A DNA stretch of 64,000 nucleotides. It comes from Enoplolaimus lenunculus (taxonomy: Eukaryota > Nematoda > Enoplea > Enoplida > Thoracostomopsidae). This document shows positions 34,044 through 47,073 of this stretch, in pieces. Position 1 is the first letter of the stretch. Each line of letters begins with the position of its first letter. A program made the translations under genes and the position numbers. The notes under the pieces are model-generated. The model saw only the letters and a list, made by a program, of their open reading frames with translations. It was not told the origin of the DNA and ran no database searches. The stretch spans positions 247,501 through 311,500 of the forward strand of contig JASANG010003691.1 of the NCBI GenBank assembly GCA_030248215.1. The letters are read 5' to 3'.

Positions 34044-34737
34044 CAAACATCCATGGCATTTTTCACATGGATGTCGAAAATAGAAAATGAAAAATGCGGG
34101 GGGTGAGGTCAATCAGTTAAAAAACGGTATTAAATCTTATCTGGAGCTGAAATGTAAGTTCTAATTTTTTTACTAAAATAAGCCGACTCGTTTTTTAGAC
34201 TCTTAATAGCTACCCTAAAAACTGGTCCAAGTGTAACTTGACCGGATATTAAAGGTTTCAAAAATATGGAACATTTTGAAATAGGCACCAACGGAACTAA
34301 GTGACTTTAAAAAGGACGGCCTCCAGGCCATCTCAAAAATTAATATCAAAACCAGGATATCGGATTCGAGAGATTTGTAAAGCAACAATATTGAAGTGCC
34401 ATTTAGGTCAGGCGCAACCCCACTGACGGACCAGACTCGCATGGATACTTTTCACTGGCCAATCAGAAGAGCTGCCGCTTGCCCGAACCCACGGCAGTTT
34501 CAAAGAACCCGTGCAAGATGCAGGCTCCGGACTAAGCTATTCTCACAGTAGAGCGAAAAAACACAGTATCAACATGATTAGAAACATTAACCGTTTTAAT
34601 AATGAGTTGCTTGATGTGGATGGTTCAATGTCCTTCTTGGGGTTCTTTGAAATTGCGGGAGGCTAAGAAAGCGGCAGTCCCTAAAATTACAAAGTAAAAC
34701 GTGCCATTTCCAGCCAACAAACTTGGGGGATCGCCCA

Positions 34738-36816
34738 TGCAATTGCAACGCAATCGATGCAATTGCAACGCAATCGATGCAATTGCAACGCAATCGATGC
34801 AATTGCAACGCAATCGATGCAATTGTAACGCAATCGATGCAATTGCAACGCAATCGATGCAATTGCAACGCTGTCGATGCAATTGCAACGCAATCGATGC
34901 AATTGCAACGCAATGCAATTGCAACGCAATCGATGCAATTGCAACGCAATCGATGCAATTGCAACGCAATCGATGCAATTGCAACGCAATCGATGCAATT
35001 GCAACGCAATCGATGCAATTGCAACGCAATCGATGCAATTGCAACGCAATCGATGCAATTGCAACGCAATCGATGCAATTGCAACGCAATGGATGCAATT
35101 GCAACGCAATCGATGCAATTGCAACGCAATGGATGCAATTGCAACGCAATCGATGCAATTGCAACGCAATCGATGCAATTGCAACGCAATCGATGCAATT
35201 GCAACGCAATCGATGCAATTGTAACGCAATCGATGCAATTGCAACGCAATCGATGCAATTGCAACGCTGTCGATGCAATTGCAACGCAATCGATGCAATT
35301 GCAACGCAATGCAATTGCAACGCAATCGATGCAATTGCAACGCAATCGATGCAATTGCAACGCAATCGATGCAATTGCAACGCAATCGATGCAATTGCAA
35401 CGCAATCGATGCAATTGCAACGCAATCGATGCAATTGTAACGCAATCGATGCAATTGCAACGCAATCGATGCAATTGCAACGCTGTCGATGCAATTGCAA
35501 CGCAATCGATGCAATTGCAACGCAATGCAATTGCAACGCAATCGATGCAATTGCAACGCAATCGATGCAATTGCAACGCAATCGATGCAATTGCAACGCA
35601 ATCGATGCAATTGTAACGCAATCGATGCAATTGCAACGCAATCGATGCAATTGCAACGCAGTCGATGCAAATGCAACCCAATCGAAGCAATTGCAACGCA
35701 ATGCAATTGCAACGCAATCGATGCAATTGCAACGCAATCGATGCAATTGCAACGCAATCGATGCAATTGCAACGCAATCGATGCAATTGCAACGCAATCG
35801 ATGCAATTGTAACGCAATCGATGCAATTGCAACGCAATCGATGCAATTGCAACGCTGTCGATGCAATTGCAACGCAATCGATGCAATTGCAACGCAATCG
35901 ATGCAATTGCAACGCAATCGATGCAATTGCAACGCAATCGATGCAATTGCAACGCAATCGATGCAATTGCAACGCAATCGATGCAATTGCAACGCAATCG
36001 ATGCAATTGCAACGCAATCGATGCAATTGCAACGCAATCGATGCAATTGCAACGCAATCGATGCAATTGCAACGCAATCGATGCAATTGCAACGCAATCG
36101 ATGCAATTGCAACGCAATCGATGCAATTGCAACGCAATGGATGCAATTGCAACGCAATCGATGCAATTGCAACGCAATGGATGCAATTGCAACGCAATCG
36201 ATGCAATTGCAACGCAATCGATGCAATTGCAACGCAATCGATGCAATTGCAACGCAATCGATGCAATTGTAACGCAATCGATGCAATTGCAACGCAATCG
36301 ATGCAATTGTAACGCTGTCGATGCAATTGCAACGCAATCGATGCAATTGCAACGCAATCGATGCAATTGCAACGCAATCGATGCAATTGCAACGCAATCG
36401 ATGCAATTGCAACGCAATCGATGCAATTGCAACGCAATCGATGCAATTGCAACGCAATCGATGCAATTGCAACGCAATCGAATGCAATTGCAACGCAATC
36501 GATGCAATTGTAACGCAATCGATGCAATTGCAACGCAATCGATGCAATTGCAACGCTGTCGATGCAATTGCAACGCAATCGATGCAATTGCAACGCAATG
36601 CAATTGCAACGCAATCGATGCAATTGCAACGCAATCGATGCAATTGCAACGCAATCGATGCAATTGCAACGCAATCGATGCAATTGCAACGCAATCGATG
36701 CAATTGCAACGCAATCGATGCAATTGCAACACAATCGATGCAATTGCAACGCAATCGATGCAATTGCAACGCAATCGATGCAATTGCAACGCAATCGATG
36801 CAATTGCAACGCAATC
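34738..36816. repeat. 20-bp minisatellite, ~104 copies
   Basis: Unit TGCAATTGCAACGCAATCGA, almost invariant. It includes the palindrome TGCAATTGCA and, across the junction, ATCGAT. Sixteen-bp units lacking CGAT and single-base variants recur in a fixed order. Frames stay open on both strands as an artefact of the repeat; the 700+ codon frames are not genes. Confidence 0.97.
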
Positions 36817-37137
36817 GTTCCAAGTGAAAGTGAACCAATTCTTGATTTCGAACCATTTTTAACCAGTTTTCTTTGCTTTATGACAAGTTCACAACACATA
36901 AGACAATACAAGACACAACATAGCACAAACAAAAAGAAAGTTCCGACTGAAAACAGGCATCTGCTACAGCTTTATAGTACATATATATTTAATATAGCAG
37001 TATATACCCTTACATCTAACCAGGCACGAAACCGTATAGCTACAACCTAATAGTAGCACATATATACACGACACTTAACTGGTTCAATATAGGTTTGGGT
37101 TGGATCAGACCGTGGGATATACAGTTCGTCGGCCATC

Positions 37138-37213
37138 TCGCCTAACAGTATCCTAAAGCCTAGGAACAAATCTAAGCATAATCCTAAATATAATTATAAC
37201 CTGACTAAGCCTC
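37138..37213. mobile_element. Degenerate CCTAAG-type fragment
   Basis: Scattered CCTAAAGCCTAGG and CTAAGCATAATCCTAA with no clear ends. The rest of 36817-37976 has no recognised gene; GCTTCGCTCGCG motifs occur near 37322, 37559 and 37727. Confidence 0.35.
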
Positions 37214-37976
37214 AGGGGCGTACCGAAAGGGTGGGCCGGGGGGAGCCGCGGCCCCCTCAATCGGAATCAGTACTTGCGTCATAATTTACATTAGATACAA
37301 AAATTACGGTTGGTTTCCAGCTCGCTTCGCTCGCGACGTTTTTCACTGATCAATTTTTGTAAAATTTTGCCTGCTGCGCAGTTCAAAGGTAGACATCAAA
37401 GTCATATTCCCAAACCTAACCAGCTTAAAACTAAAGATAGTAATAAAAATTGTGCAAAGCTTCAATACGTAATCCCTAGACCAGGAGTGACGCGCTAAAC
37501 GAATATAGAAAATGTTTAGACTGTTGCATGAGGATTAACAATGTATAGCATTTCTCCCGCTTCGCTCGCGAATTCTTCAAAATTCTGTTTAAGTTTTGGC
37601 TTTGAGCCTTCAGTCACTCTGTGGCAACTCCTAGTGCCTAAAAATATTTCATATTATACAAAAATTTCCCCACATACTTCAAACTGAAGCTCAGTACTAG
37701 AGTAAAAGACAATAGTGTCTAGCTTTTCGCTCGCGGTTTAATTCGACGTTTCCAGGTACCCAAACTGTCAAATTTTAAGGACCTAAACAGAATTGTGAAA
37801 TTGGTCTCGGAGCCAACTACGGGAGCGTGACCATCCTCATAAATCCCACGAAAAAAATTGAGATCCGTACCGCTAAAAGATTCTAAGTTTGCTTTGAAGC
37901 GGAAAGAAAGGCACAGGCCTGAGATGCGCTTCCCGCAATCAAAAATTTTCTGTACACCACTGCTAAGCCCTAGCAT

Positions 37977-38137
37977 CAGGCCCTTTAGCCAAGGGGGGCC
38001 AATGGGGTCAGCCCCCCCGGAAAAATTTTGGCCCCAATAGAAAATTTTCAACCTTGCTTGTAATTCATTAAATACCCTTGAATGCCCCCCCCCCTGAAAA
38101 ACTTTTAGCCACCCTAACAAGGTGAGCTGGCTACCGG
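37977..38137. mobile_element. Family E MITE
   Basis: Ends CAGGCCCTTTAGCCAAGG and GGTGAGCTGGCTACCGG; interior CAACCTTGCTTGTAATTC. Opposite orientation to the copy at 38477. Confidence 0.8.
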
Positions 38138-38248
38138 TATGCGTAGCATATGATGGGTGAGGAATTGTCGAGTCGATGAAATTTCGGATTACAAGTTGTC
38201 GGGAGACGAATTTACGTTATATCCACGCTGGTGGTCAATAGCACGTTC

Positions 38249-38360
38249 CAATCTGCATGACGGCGTGGTACGAGTGACGGACGGCGCCGCTCGGGTGACG
38301 GTCGACGCCATACGAGTGACAGACGCTGCCGGACGTCAAAAAAGTATAGCGCAACCCTTA
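38249..38360. mobile_element. Family I fragment with tandem GAGTGAC-type units
   Basis: Right end GTATAGCGCAACCCTTA matches the element at 4537. Before it are three GC-rich units, each with GTGACGG or GTGACAG followed by CG-rich sequence. Confidence 0.5.
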
Positions 38361-38476
38361 TGTTTGGTCTGTTAATTGTGTTTAGAACACTGTTACAGTC
38401 AAAAATCGAAAAATAATCCGAAATAAACGTACATTGAAACGTTTTCAACAAGCGCATATCAAATCAAGCGACTACA

Positions 38477-38646
38477 AGCCCGTAGCCAACTCATCATGCT
38501 ATGGGGGGGACTAAAATGTTTCAGTATCCGCATATCACGGTTGTCAATGACTTACAAGCAAGGTTGAAAATATTCTAGGGGGGGGGGCAAAATTGTTCTA
38601 GGGGGCTGAGCCCTCCATGCCCCCCCCCCTTTTCGCTACGAGGCCG
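38477..38646. mobile_element. Family E MITE
   Basis: Ends AGCCCGTAGCCAACTC and CGCTACGAGGCCG; interior GACTTACAAGCAAGGTTGAA. Long G and C homopolymers. Confidence 0.75.
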
Positions 38647-38797
38647 AGCGACTATCATCATCATTTTATAGCGATAAATATGTGTCTAAAAGACGACATA
38701 TAGACTGTGTACACGTGTATTTTACAGTCAATAAACAGTATATTCGTGTTGGAAACACGTGCAGGATGTAGAAATATATATCTCTTGAATTGAGATT

Positions 38798-38979
38798 CAG
38801 TGCCGGGGCAGGCGAGGGTGGGCTCCCCAAAATTCCAGGGTGGGCTCCCCAAAATTCCAGGGTGGCGGCCCCTTGCGTGATGAAAATATTTTTCAAATTT
38901 TTTATTTAAAATCTTGTTAAGATTGTCGGCCTCTTTGGGTTGGGGGACCCCAAATGGGGATCGTCTGCTCCGGCTCTGG
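38798..38979. mobile_element. Family L-like repeat, reverse orientation
   Basis: CAGTGCCGGGGCAGGCGAGG at the left and CTGCTCCGGCTCTG at the right; a 21-bp GGTGGGCTCCCCAAAATTCC-type unit is duplicated inside. Confidence 0.55.
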
Positions 38980-39158
38980 TAGCAGTGGCGGATCCAGGAT
39001 CTCATAATTGGGGGGCTCAAAATTTCACAGGTAATAAACTTATTTTTGACCGACACACAAACCACGAACTATTGTCATAAAATTGACTTCTACGTTCGCT
39101 CAATTGAGATGAATCACAAATAAAAATAACGCCTCAACGCAATTTAGATCTAAACAAC

Positions 39159-39300
39159 AGGGTGGCAACATAAATTCAGATTTGGTTTCAAACAGGCACA
39201 AATTTAAAGACTCGAATTCGGAAGCCAAGTCAGTTTTGAAAAAGTGAAATCCAGTCAGTTTCAGCAACATCTGTTTTTGAATGAGTTAGAACTGCCTGCT
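39159..39300. mobile_element. Family H fragment
   Basis: CAGGGTGGCAACATAAATTC start with a GACTCGAATTCGG block; the other end is not visible. Confidence 0.35.
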
Positions 39301-39661
39301 ATTTTCGGAACAGCGTAGAACAGCAATTGACACTATATAATTTATGTTGAGATGCTGTTGGGGGGCTCAGCCGGGGTGGGCCCCCATGGATCCGCCATTG
39401 CCTGGTAGGATTGGAAGGAACATGTCAAAATTAAATGGATCGGGCCTTTTGCGTAGCCAAACATTAACTCAGCTGATCTGCCTTGCCTATTCGGTGCAAA
39501 AAATTTATCCTCATACGGCCCTGTTTTATACATGGGCCGGAAACTACACTAATATCAAGAATGTTACGTCCGGGGTATAAATTTATGAACCATAAAGGGT
39601 CGAAATATTTACCAAATTAGCTTTAAAAACAAAGACACCCAACACTGTCGTTTCCTAGTGA

Positions 39662-40660
39662 ACGGATACAAGGCCGTTGGACAAAAGACGGTTTGGATGA
39701 AACGCTGCACGGACAAGACCGTCCGGGCAAAAAGTCGTCCGGACCGAAGTCCGCCTCGGCAAAAGACCGTCGGACAAAAAGCCGTCTGGACAAAAGACCG
39801 TCGGACAAAAAGCCGTCTGGACAAAAGACCGTCGGACAAAAAGCCGTCTGGACAAAAGACCGTCGGACAAAAAGCCGTCTGGACAAAAGACCGTCGGACA
39901 AAAAGCCGTCTGGACAAAAGACCGTCGGACAAAATGTCGTCCGGAAGAAAGTCCGCCTGGACAAAAGACCGTCGGACAAAAAGCCGTCTGGACAAAAGAC
40001 CGTCGGACAAAAAGCCGTCTGGACAAAAGACCGTCGGACAAAATGTCGTCCGGAAGAAAGTCCGCCTGGACAAAAGACCGTCGGACAAAAAGCCGTCTGG
40101 ACAAAAGACCGTCGGACAAAAAGCCGTCTGGACAAAAGACCGTCGGACAAAAAGCCGTCTGGACAAAAGACCGTCGGACAAAAAGCCGTCTGGACAAAAG
40201 ACCGTCGGACAAAATGTCGTCCGGAAGAAAGTCCGCCTGGACAAAAGACCGTCGGACAAAAAGCCGTCTGGACAAAAGACCGTCGGACAAAAAGCCGTCT
40301 GGACAAAAGACCGTCGGACAAAAAGCCGTCTGGACAAAAGACCGTCGGACAAAATGTCGTCCGGAAGAAAGTCCGCCTGGACAAAAGACCGTCGGACAAA
40401 AAGCCGTCTGGACAAAAGACCGTCGGACAAAAAGCTGTCTGGACAAAAGACCGTCGGACAAAAAGCCGTCTGGACAACAGACCGTCGGACAAAATGTCGT
40501 CCGGCAGAAAGTCCGCCTGGACAAAAGACCGTCGGACAAAAAGCCGTCTGGACAGTCGGACAAAAGGTCGTCCGGACGAAAGTCCGGCTGGGCAAAAGGC
40601 CGTCGGACAAAAGGCCGTCTGAACAAATGGCCGCCTGGAGCCTGGATAAAAGGTCGCCTG
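39662..40660. repeat. 31-bp dimeric minisatellite, ~1 kb
   Basis: Each 31-bp unit is a 16-mer, GTCTGGACAAAAGACC, followed by a 15-mer, GTCGGACAAAAAGCC. A variant block with TGTCGTCCGGAAGAAAG recurs at 39933, 40042, 40213, 40353 and 40493. Edges are more diverged. Open frames on both strands are artefacts of the repeat. Confidence 0.93.
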
Positions 40661-40806
40661 GGCAAAAAAGATTAATTTTGCCTTAATCCGTTACGTATGT
40701 TAAAAATTAGTAACGATTAATAGTGATTGAATTTATTAGTTATAGGCTTTAAGCAAAAACTCGCTAATGGATGCACAGCCATTTGAATGAACAATGTAAA
40801 CCCTGC

Positions 40807-40955
40807 GGGCCATGTATAGAACAGGGCCGGATCGTTTTCTGGAGGGGCTGTAATAGAGTCACTTTAAGCTTTAGACAAAATATTCTGCTTAGACTTACGC
40901 TTACGCTTATGAATATGCTTCTACTACTGTTCCGGCCCTGTTCTATACATGAGCC
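40807..40955. mobile_element. Family A element, short core
   Basis: Ends GGGCCATGTATAGAACAGGG and CCTGTTCTATACATGAGCC; CCGGATCGTTTTCTGG block; the TTAGGC core is reduced to TTACGCTTACGC-like remnants. Confidence 0.8.
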
Positions 40956-42616
40956 AACCCTGCAATCTCAGCGAGTATTTGTTGTATTTTTAATTTACTG
41001 TAACCAAAATCGATTAGCATGCAGTTTGCTATTGCCTTTTTGGCCGGTTACAAGCTCTCGATCCCGTAAAAAATTACCACATGCAATTTATATAACAAAC
41101 GTTTGTGCGAGAAATCAAATAACGCAAAATGCAAATTCCCACAAAATCAATAGTATAACAACTACTTTGCAACTAAACAATGTAAAAACTGCAAAAAATT
41201 CCCATATAGCGAAAAACGTATACTGGGGGGTGGCATATCAACATATGCATCGTGGGAAACGGGGAACCAGCATCGTCTGGGCATTGAATATTTCACTTAA
41301 AGACATGAGTAAAATTTGCCCAAACGTTTTGTGTACACTTTGGAAGTTTGTTCAGACGGATCGTTGACCGGACTCACGGCCTGCGGACTTTTTTCCGGAC
41401 AGCCTTTTATGGTCAGACGAATCCCGCTGTCCCAATTGTCCCGTTGTCCCGTGCTGTCCTTTTTTCCCCAATTATATATAGTCAGACTAATTTATTTCAA
41501 CAGTATTTTAATTTGAAATTCAATATAAAGCCTCGAATGTTATGGTAAAGTTGCACATAACGATGCTATCCATGTCTGCCGGTACTGTTTGTACTTTGTT
41601 TATGAGTGGAAATGTGACTCATGCAAGAGATGCGTACCCCGTCTCCCTGCGTCTTTTAGGGGCTGCTTATTACAAGAGTATGCAACTGGGTGCATTTTGT
41701 CCAGAAACGAATATACCCGGCCCGCGTTGCGTTTTTGGCCAACCCCACTTGATTTAGAAGGGGTACAACATGTGCGGACCATGGCACATTATGTATGCGG
41801 TGTCAAAAATGCTTTCCTTATAATTTAATTTAAGGGTATTCATATGATAGCGACCCCCCCTCTAAACAAAGTGGAGTGTCTGACAAAAACGCAACGCCCG
41901 GTAGTACATTTTGTACCATGCGGAACGCCAAGACTTGCGCACTCTTGAATAAAACTAAACGGTTTCGTATTTATTCTAAAATTCGTAAAACCTGTTGAAG
42001 TGCAGAGAGGTGTAGTACATACAAGAATGTCTCTTCTCGCTGACCAGCCATCGTCAACCAATCTATAGTTTCAACGATGATTGATGTAATGTATAATATT
42101 TATCCGGTGGGCGGTGTTACATTTTTTACTTAATGGTTTGCTTTGAAAGTTACTATGAGTTGTTTATATTGTTAAGCAATCGTGCTCATGACAAAATAGC
42201 CAGTCCATAAAAATGCGTCCTTGCCGTTATGGAGAGGCGCAGCTCTAGGTATTAAGCGGAGATGAAAAACTTTGGAGCCGGGGCCAGATGCTAACTATAA
42301 TTTTGCCGTCGCCGGAGGTAAATTGAAATCAAAATCAAACAAAATCATGTTTAAATTTGTTAAATTTTACCAGTCACCTGAAAAGTGTTTCTATAGCAAT
42401 TGCTTTAAGCTTGTTTTTTTTTGAATTTTAGGCTACTAAACTTTTACACACTTGTTCCAAATTTAAGAGGAAACTCTCAGTTCAAAGCACAAATTTTTGT
42501 GCTTCTGCAAAAACTGTGTCGAAGCCAGAGCTGGAGGCAGACATTTCCGGATATGCTCTTGTAGATTCAACAGTTGAGGACTTCGTTCTTGATAAATTAA
42601 CGCCATGCCCCTGGTC

Positions 42617-42780
42617 GCCAATGTTACTGTTTGGGCCTTAACAGTAGATTAAGCGTATTTCTAAGCCTAAGCCTAAAGCTTAAGCCTAAGCCTATAAGCA
42701 CAAAAATGTAGTGTAAAATGTAAGCCTCCTCTTTCACCGACTCTCCGGAAACAGGGACGACCCTAAAAGTAACATGGGCC
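42617..42780. mobile_element. Family C element, reverse orientation
   Basis: Ends GCCAATGTTACTGTTTGGG and CCCTAAAAGTAACATGGGCC; CCTAAG-type core. 40956-42616 otherwise shows no gene; a short run of GTCCC repeats lies at about 41423-41460. Confidence 0.7.
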
Positions 42781-43639
42781 GCTCTGGGTATGCACTATAA
42801 TTGCAGTAAAAATTAATACAAATTTACGCATACAACTTCTTCTATATTTTCGTTACCTATTATATATTTCTACTAAACTTTCTTTCTACCTACGTAGCTT
42901 GACACCGTTTAGCTCAATCAGCGGCGGATTCAGAAGTTTGACAAAAGTTATGGAACGCAATTTTTACTGTATGCTATTTTACATGTGCCAATTTTGTCAG
43001 GGACAAAATTGTAAGGTAGGGACTTTACCATTTTTTCACAAAAAATTTCTGACGGGGCTACTGGCCCGCCTCCGGATCAGCTAGTGTAATATTAATGGTT
43101 TGATTCAGCTATATATTCGTTGATTTATACTGGACTTTTCAATTGGTGTACATGAAACTTTTGCGATATCTGCTTACAGTTATTGCGTAATTATGAAAAT
43201 TCATAGATACATAGCGAAATTTTATACATCAGGGATATATACTTACTTCAACAATATTAACTTCTGCTGTTTACAGTCCTACCAGCATTTGCCGAATCCT
43301 CTACTTCTAGTGTTGGTTCCAAAACTCAAGAAATCAAGATTAGGCCAAATACCGAAACCATCCGAGACTGAGACCGAGACTCCCATCGTGATCTTAGCCA
43401 GCTCTGTTTTATAGTGTCTACGGAAACCTGGATGCACTTAAACGGAACATGCGCCAAACGAATATTGAAACTGAACGCAACGCTACAAAAACATAGAATA
43501 GTGTAAATGGTCGTTGTTATAGTGTTCAAAATGCGTCGACGTGAGATGTTAAGCTTTGTCACGTAAACACTTTGGGTACCTTAAGCCGCGAAAAGAAGAA
43601 TCGCAAGCTTTGTTTTGATATTTGAATGCAGTCTAGTAT

Positions 43640-43738
43640 TAGATTTTTATTCAATATCCGGATCCGGCTCCACCTCCTTCCGGATATTCGAATATCCGGC
43701 TCCGGCTCCGTCAGATTTTGGTTTCCGGTCGCACCCTG
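43640..43738. mobile_element. Family F/G right-end fragment
   Basis: CCGGATCCGGCTCC and GAATATCCGGCTCCGG ending in TTTCCGGTCGCACCCTG. The left end is not found. No gene seen from 42781 to 44671. Confidence 0.45.
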
Positions 43739-44671
43739 TGTATATGTATGTATGTATGACTTCTTCTAGTTTTGTGTAACCACCATCTGTACTTAATATT
43801 TCGTAAGTTTGTCTGTAGCGGCGACATCTTTTACCTCAATGAACGGATACAACAATACAAGTATATCCTGTATCTTTACCTGTGCCTGTCGGTAACCTGA
43901 TCTATTTAGGTTTAACATTTACCGGTGAACCAAACGCAAATATTTGTTTCAAGGCATAGTTCAGTGTTGCCGAACTGAACCAAATACCTCTACATGCGTA
44001 TAACCCCACATATTGGCGCTCGTACACGGGTGTCCAAGGGTACCAAAAACGGGGGCCAGGGGATCATTCTACTTGAATCCGCATATGTCCGGTTGACCAC
44101 TGTCCAGTAAACAATCGTTACCGGTTTGCCAATTTTGTGTTACGAATCAATATTTTATTCGTTTGTCTGTCGTGTCGACCCACCACCAATGTAATATTCT
44201 CAGCAGCTTCTGCGATTCTGTGGCCTCTAACCGATGGAAACCAGGATTTCATATCGTGAGGGTGTAACGACCGTTAGCCAATCAGTGTTGGATTATTGTA
44301 AAGAAACCGGTCGTAGTCGTTGTCAGTCGCAAAATTTTGGGTCAGAATATATATCTGCCGCACAATTGATCCGTTCGTATCCACCCCTGCAATCAAGGTT
44401 GTATATATGTTTCGTGTCTCATGCTAAAATGCAATCTGGAATGCATCATTGTTTACATTGTTGTACCTTGACGTTCCCAGGTATGCTCGGACGCAGGCTA
44501 AGGCTTTCATGGTTCAGCTTAAACGCGGCGTTTGCGGTTATAATTTTAATACCTGCAGATATGGTAACGTAGCGAACGTTGAACTGTAATTCGGATCGAT
44601 TAAAGTTTTACATCCACGTAATTGATGGGTGGAGTGGAAAACTTTAATTGATACCATCAAACGGGGAATTT

Positions 44672-44970
44672 GGGTCAATGTAAAGAACAGGGGCGGAACA
44701 GCCATTGTAAGCATATTCCTAAGCCTAAGCCTAATCCTAAACCTAAGCGTAATGAGCATATTTCTAAGCGTAAGCCTAAGCCTAAGCCTAAGCCTAAACC
44801 TAAGCGTAATGAGCATATTTCTAAGCGTAAGCCTAAGCCTATGCATAAGCTAAAGGTAAGCTTAAGCATAAGCCTAAGCCTTAGCCAAGCGAAAAAATTA
44901 ATCTAAAGCTTAAGCATACTCTATTCCAGTCCCACAGGAAAACTTTCCGCCCCTGATCTTTACATAGGCC
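44672..44970. mobile_element. Family B TTAGGC-cored element, reverse orientation
   Basis: Ends GGTCAATGTAAAGAACAGGG and TGATCTTTACATAGGCC. Three CCTAAG arrays separated by GTAATGAGCATATTTCTAAG spacers. Confidence 0.87.
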
Positions 44971-45419
44971 ATAATTTGTACTACCATGAGTGAGTCTAGG
45001 CGGATATTTTCAAAACCCTTTGATTGCAAGATCGTCGCTTTAGCCGTTAAAAGGGCTGTTTTGATGAACCAGGTGTATTAAAACGGCATTCAGAATAACG
45101 GTTTTTAACTTCTGAGGCTCCGATAGGAGCGATGACCACTGTTAACTGGTCAGAAACCCGTAAGGTTTTGTATACAAGTCACAATGGTTTTCTGGTTATC
45201 TCAGTATTAAAGAGTCGAAATTGTTCGTATGAATACTGTTTTACAGGTTTACGAAGTCAAGTATTAGTGAGTATTATACAAATGCTTTGTCATATACTCA
45301 TTCCGTTTTATTTATAACGTGAGAGTTTATTCCCTCGTAGAGAATTTTTGCCTGGCTGACGCTGTGAAATCTCACCATACCATTACGCAAGTTTTTAGGG
45401 CCGTTAGTCTTAGTATTTT

Positions 45420-45579
45420 GGGCCAATGTAAAGAACAGGGACGGAACAGTATTATAAGCATATTCCTAAGCCTAAGGCTAAGGTTAACCCTAAGCCAAGC
45501 AAAAAAATTATTCTAAAGGGTAAGCTTAGTCTTTTCTATTCCCACAGAAAAATGTTCCGTCCTTGATCTTTACATGAGC
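45420..45579. mobile_element. Family B element, reverse orientation, short core
   Basis: Ends GGGCCAATGTAAAGAACAGG and TTGATCTTTACATGAGCT; core AAGCCTAAGGCTAAGG; conserved GCAAAAAAATTATTCTAAAG block. Confidence 0.85.
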
Positions 45580-46663
45580 TGTAGTTTGTAAACGTTGGGA
45601 CTAACTTTTACCCTATTCACAAGCATGTACTCCAGACATAGGCTAAAGTATACCGCCTTAGGAATAACCCTTAAACTGTGTTTTGTGTAAATGATACCAT
45701 ATTCAATTTTAATTGTAAATTGTGAAATATATTTTTTTAACATTTTTTCAGAATCAAAAATGTATAAATATTTCCGCTGCCGGATCAAATGTTATTAACA
45801 GTAGAATTTCAAAGAATTGAACAAACACAAAACTTTAATACAACAATTTCATAACGGAATGCTGATTGCAATTTCGCGATATTAATCGAATGCAATGCAC
45901 ACAGCGCACGCAGGGTTCTGTAGCGTACGAATATAGAATATATAAATTTAAACGCTTATTCGTTGTTACAGAAACCTGCGTTGTGTCTGCCCGCGACTGA
46001 GGGTACATTGACAACACATTTCAGCCCAAAAAAATCAAATTCAAAACTAAATTTAAAGCCGGATTTGATGAGCGAACGTCCATTTCATAAAAGATCGAAT
46101 CATCACAGTGCAGCGTCAACTGGAGTCCGAAAGCTATGGTTGATTTTCGTTAGAGTCGAAAGAAACCTCAACTGGAGCTCGAAAACCATGGTTGATTTTC
46201 GTTAAAGTCGAAAGATGCTTTTGGTTGCGTTGAAGCTGCAGGTCAACGGTTAAATGTTCCGGGTTTTACATCGGTTCAATGCTGTTGGTTTGTGAAAATT
46301 TTTCGGCTGACCGGTTTCGTCAACGAAACGCAACGATAATTTGTATGCATGGTGACGGTAATTTGTTTAGTGAAGGTTTATATTAATTAAAACGGTGCTA
46401 AATATTTACTAAAACCACCACACCAAGAGTCAGACAGCGTACGTGAACCATGCCCATTTAGTTCTTTTAATAACAAGTATCCGGATCTAGAAATAACTAT
46501 TAAGTGCCGATGTCAGCAGTCCGCAACTGCTTCTTGGTAAGAGGCTCAGGTCGTCGTGGAGTTCAGTAAACTTGTATCAACGAACGTTTGGACAAAGTTG
46601 TATTATAAAATAGACATCATTTTTGGCTTTTTATATCAAACAGGTTACTGTATAAAAGTAGAC

Positions 46664-47073
46664 GCCCATGTGTATAGAACAGGGGCGGAACAGTAGTATA
46701 AGCATATTTCTAAGCCTAAGCCTAAAGCCTAAAGCCTAAGCCTAAGCGGAAGGATTAGCCTATTCCCAAGGCTAAGCCTAAGCCTAAGCCTAAGCGTAAG
46801 GATTAGCCTATTTCTAAGCCTAAACCTAAGCCTAAGCCTAAGCGGAAGGATTAGCCTATTCCCAAGGCTAAGCCTATGCCTAAGAATAAGTGTAAGGATT
46901 AGCCTATTTCTAAGCCTAAGCCTAAGGTTAAGCTTACGCCTAAGCGTAAGGATTAGCCTATACCCAAGCCTAAGCCTAAGCCTAAGCCTTATCAAAAAAG
47001 CTAGTCTAAAGCGTAAACTGACTCTGCTACAACTCCGTCGGAAAACGATCCGGCCCTGTTGTATACGTGGACC
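46664..47073. mobile_element. Chimeric A/B TTAGGC-cored element, reverse orientation
   Basis: Left end has the A signature GTATAGAAC joined to the B signature CAGGGGCGGAACAG; the right end is A-type (GAAAACGATCCGGCCC). Long CCTAAG core with repeated AAGGATTAGCCTATTCC spacers. Confidence 0.85.

Noticed and set aside
34738-36816. CRISPR array
   Set aside because: There are no unique spacers, the host is a eukaryote, and units are contiguous 20-mers.
34596-36932. Open frames up to 778 codons on both strands
   Set aside because: They are produced by the 20-bp array, which lacks stop codons in most frames (three units make a 20-aa peptide repeat); there is no unique coding sequence apart from short flanks.
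39609-40686. Frames of 289-342 codons on both strands
   Set aside because: Artefacts of the 31-bp array; overlapping frames on both strands all stay open.
44234-44572. 112-codon plus-strand frame
   Set aside because: Composition is ordinary and I recognise no domain, splice context or neighbour support.
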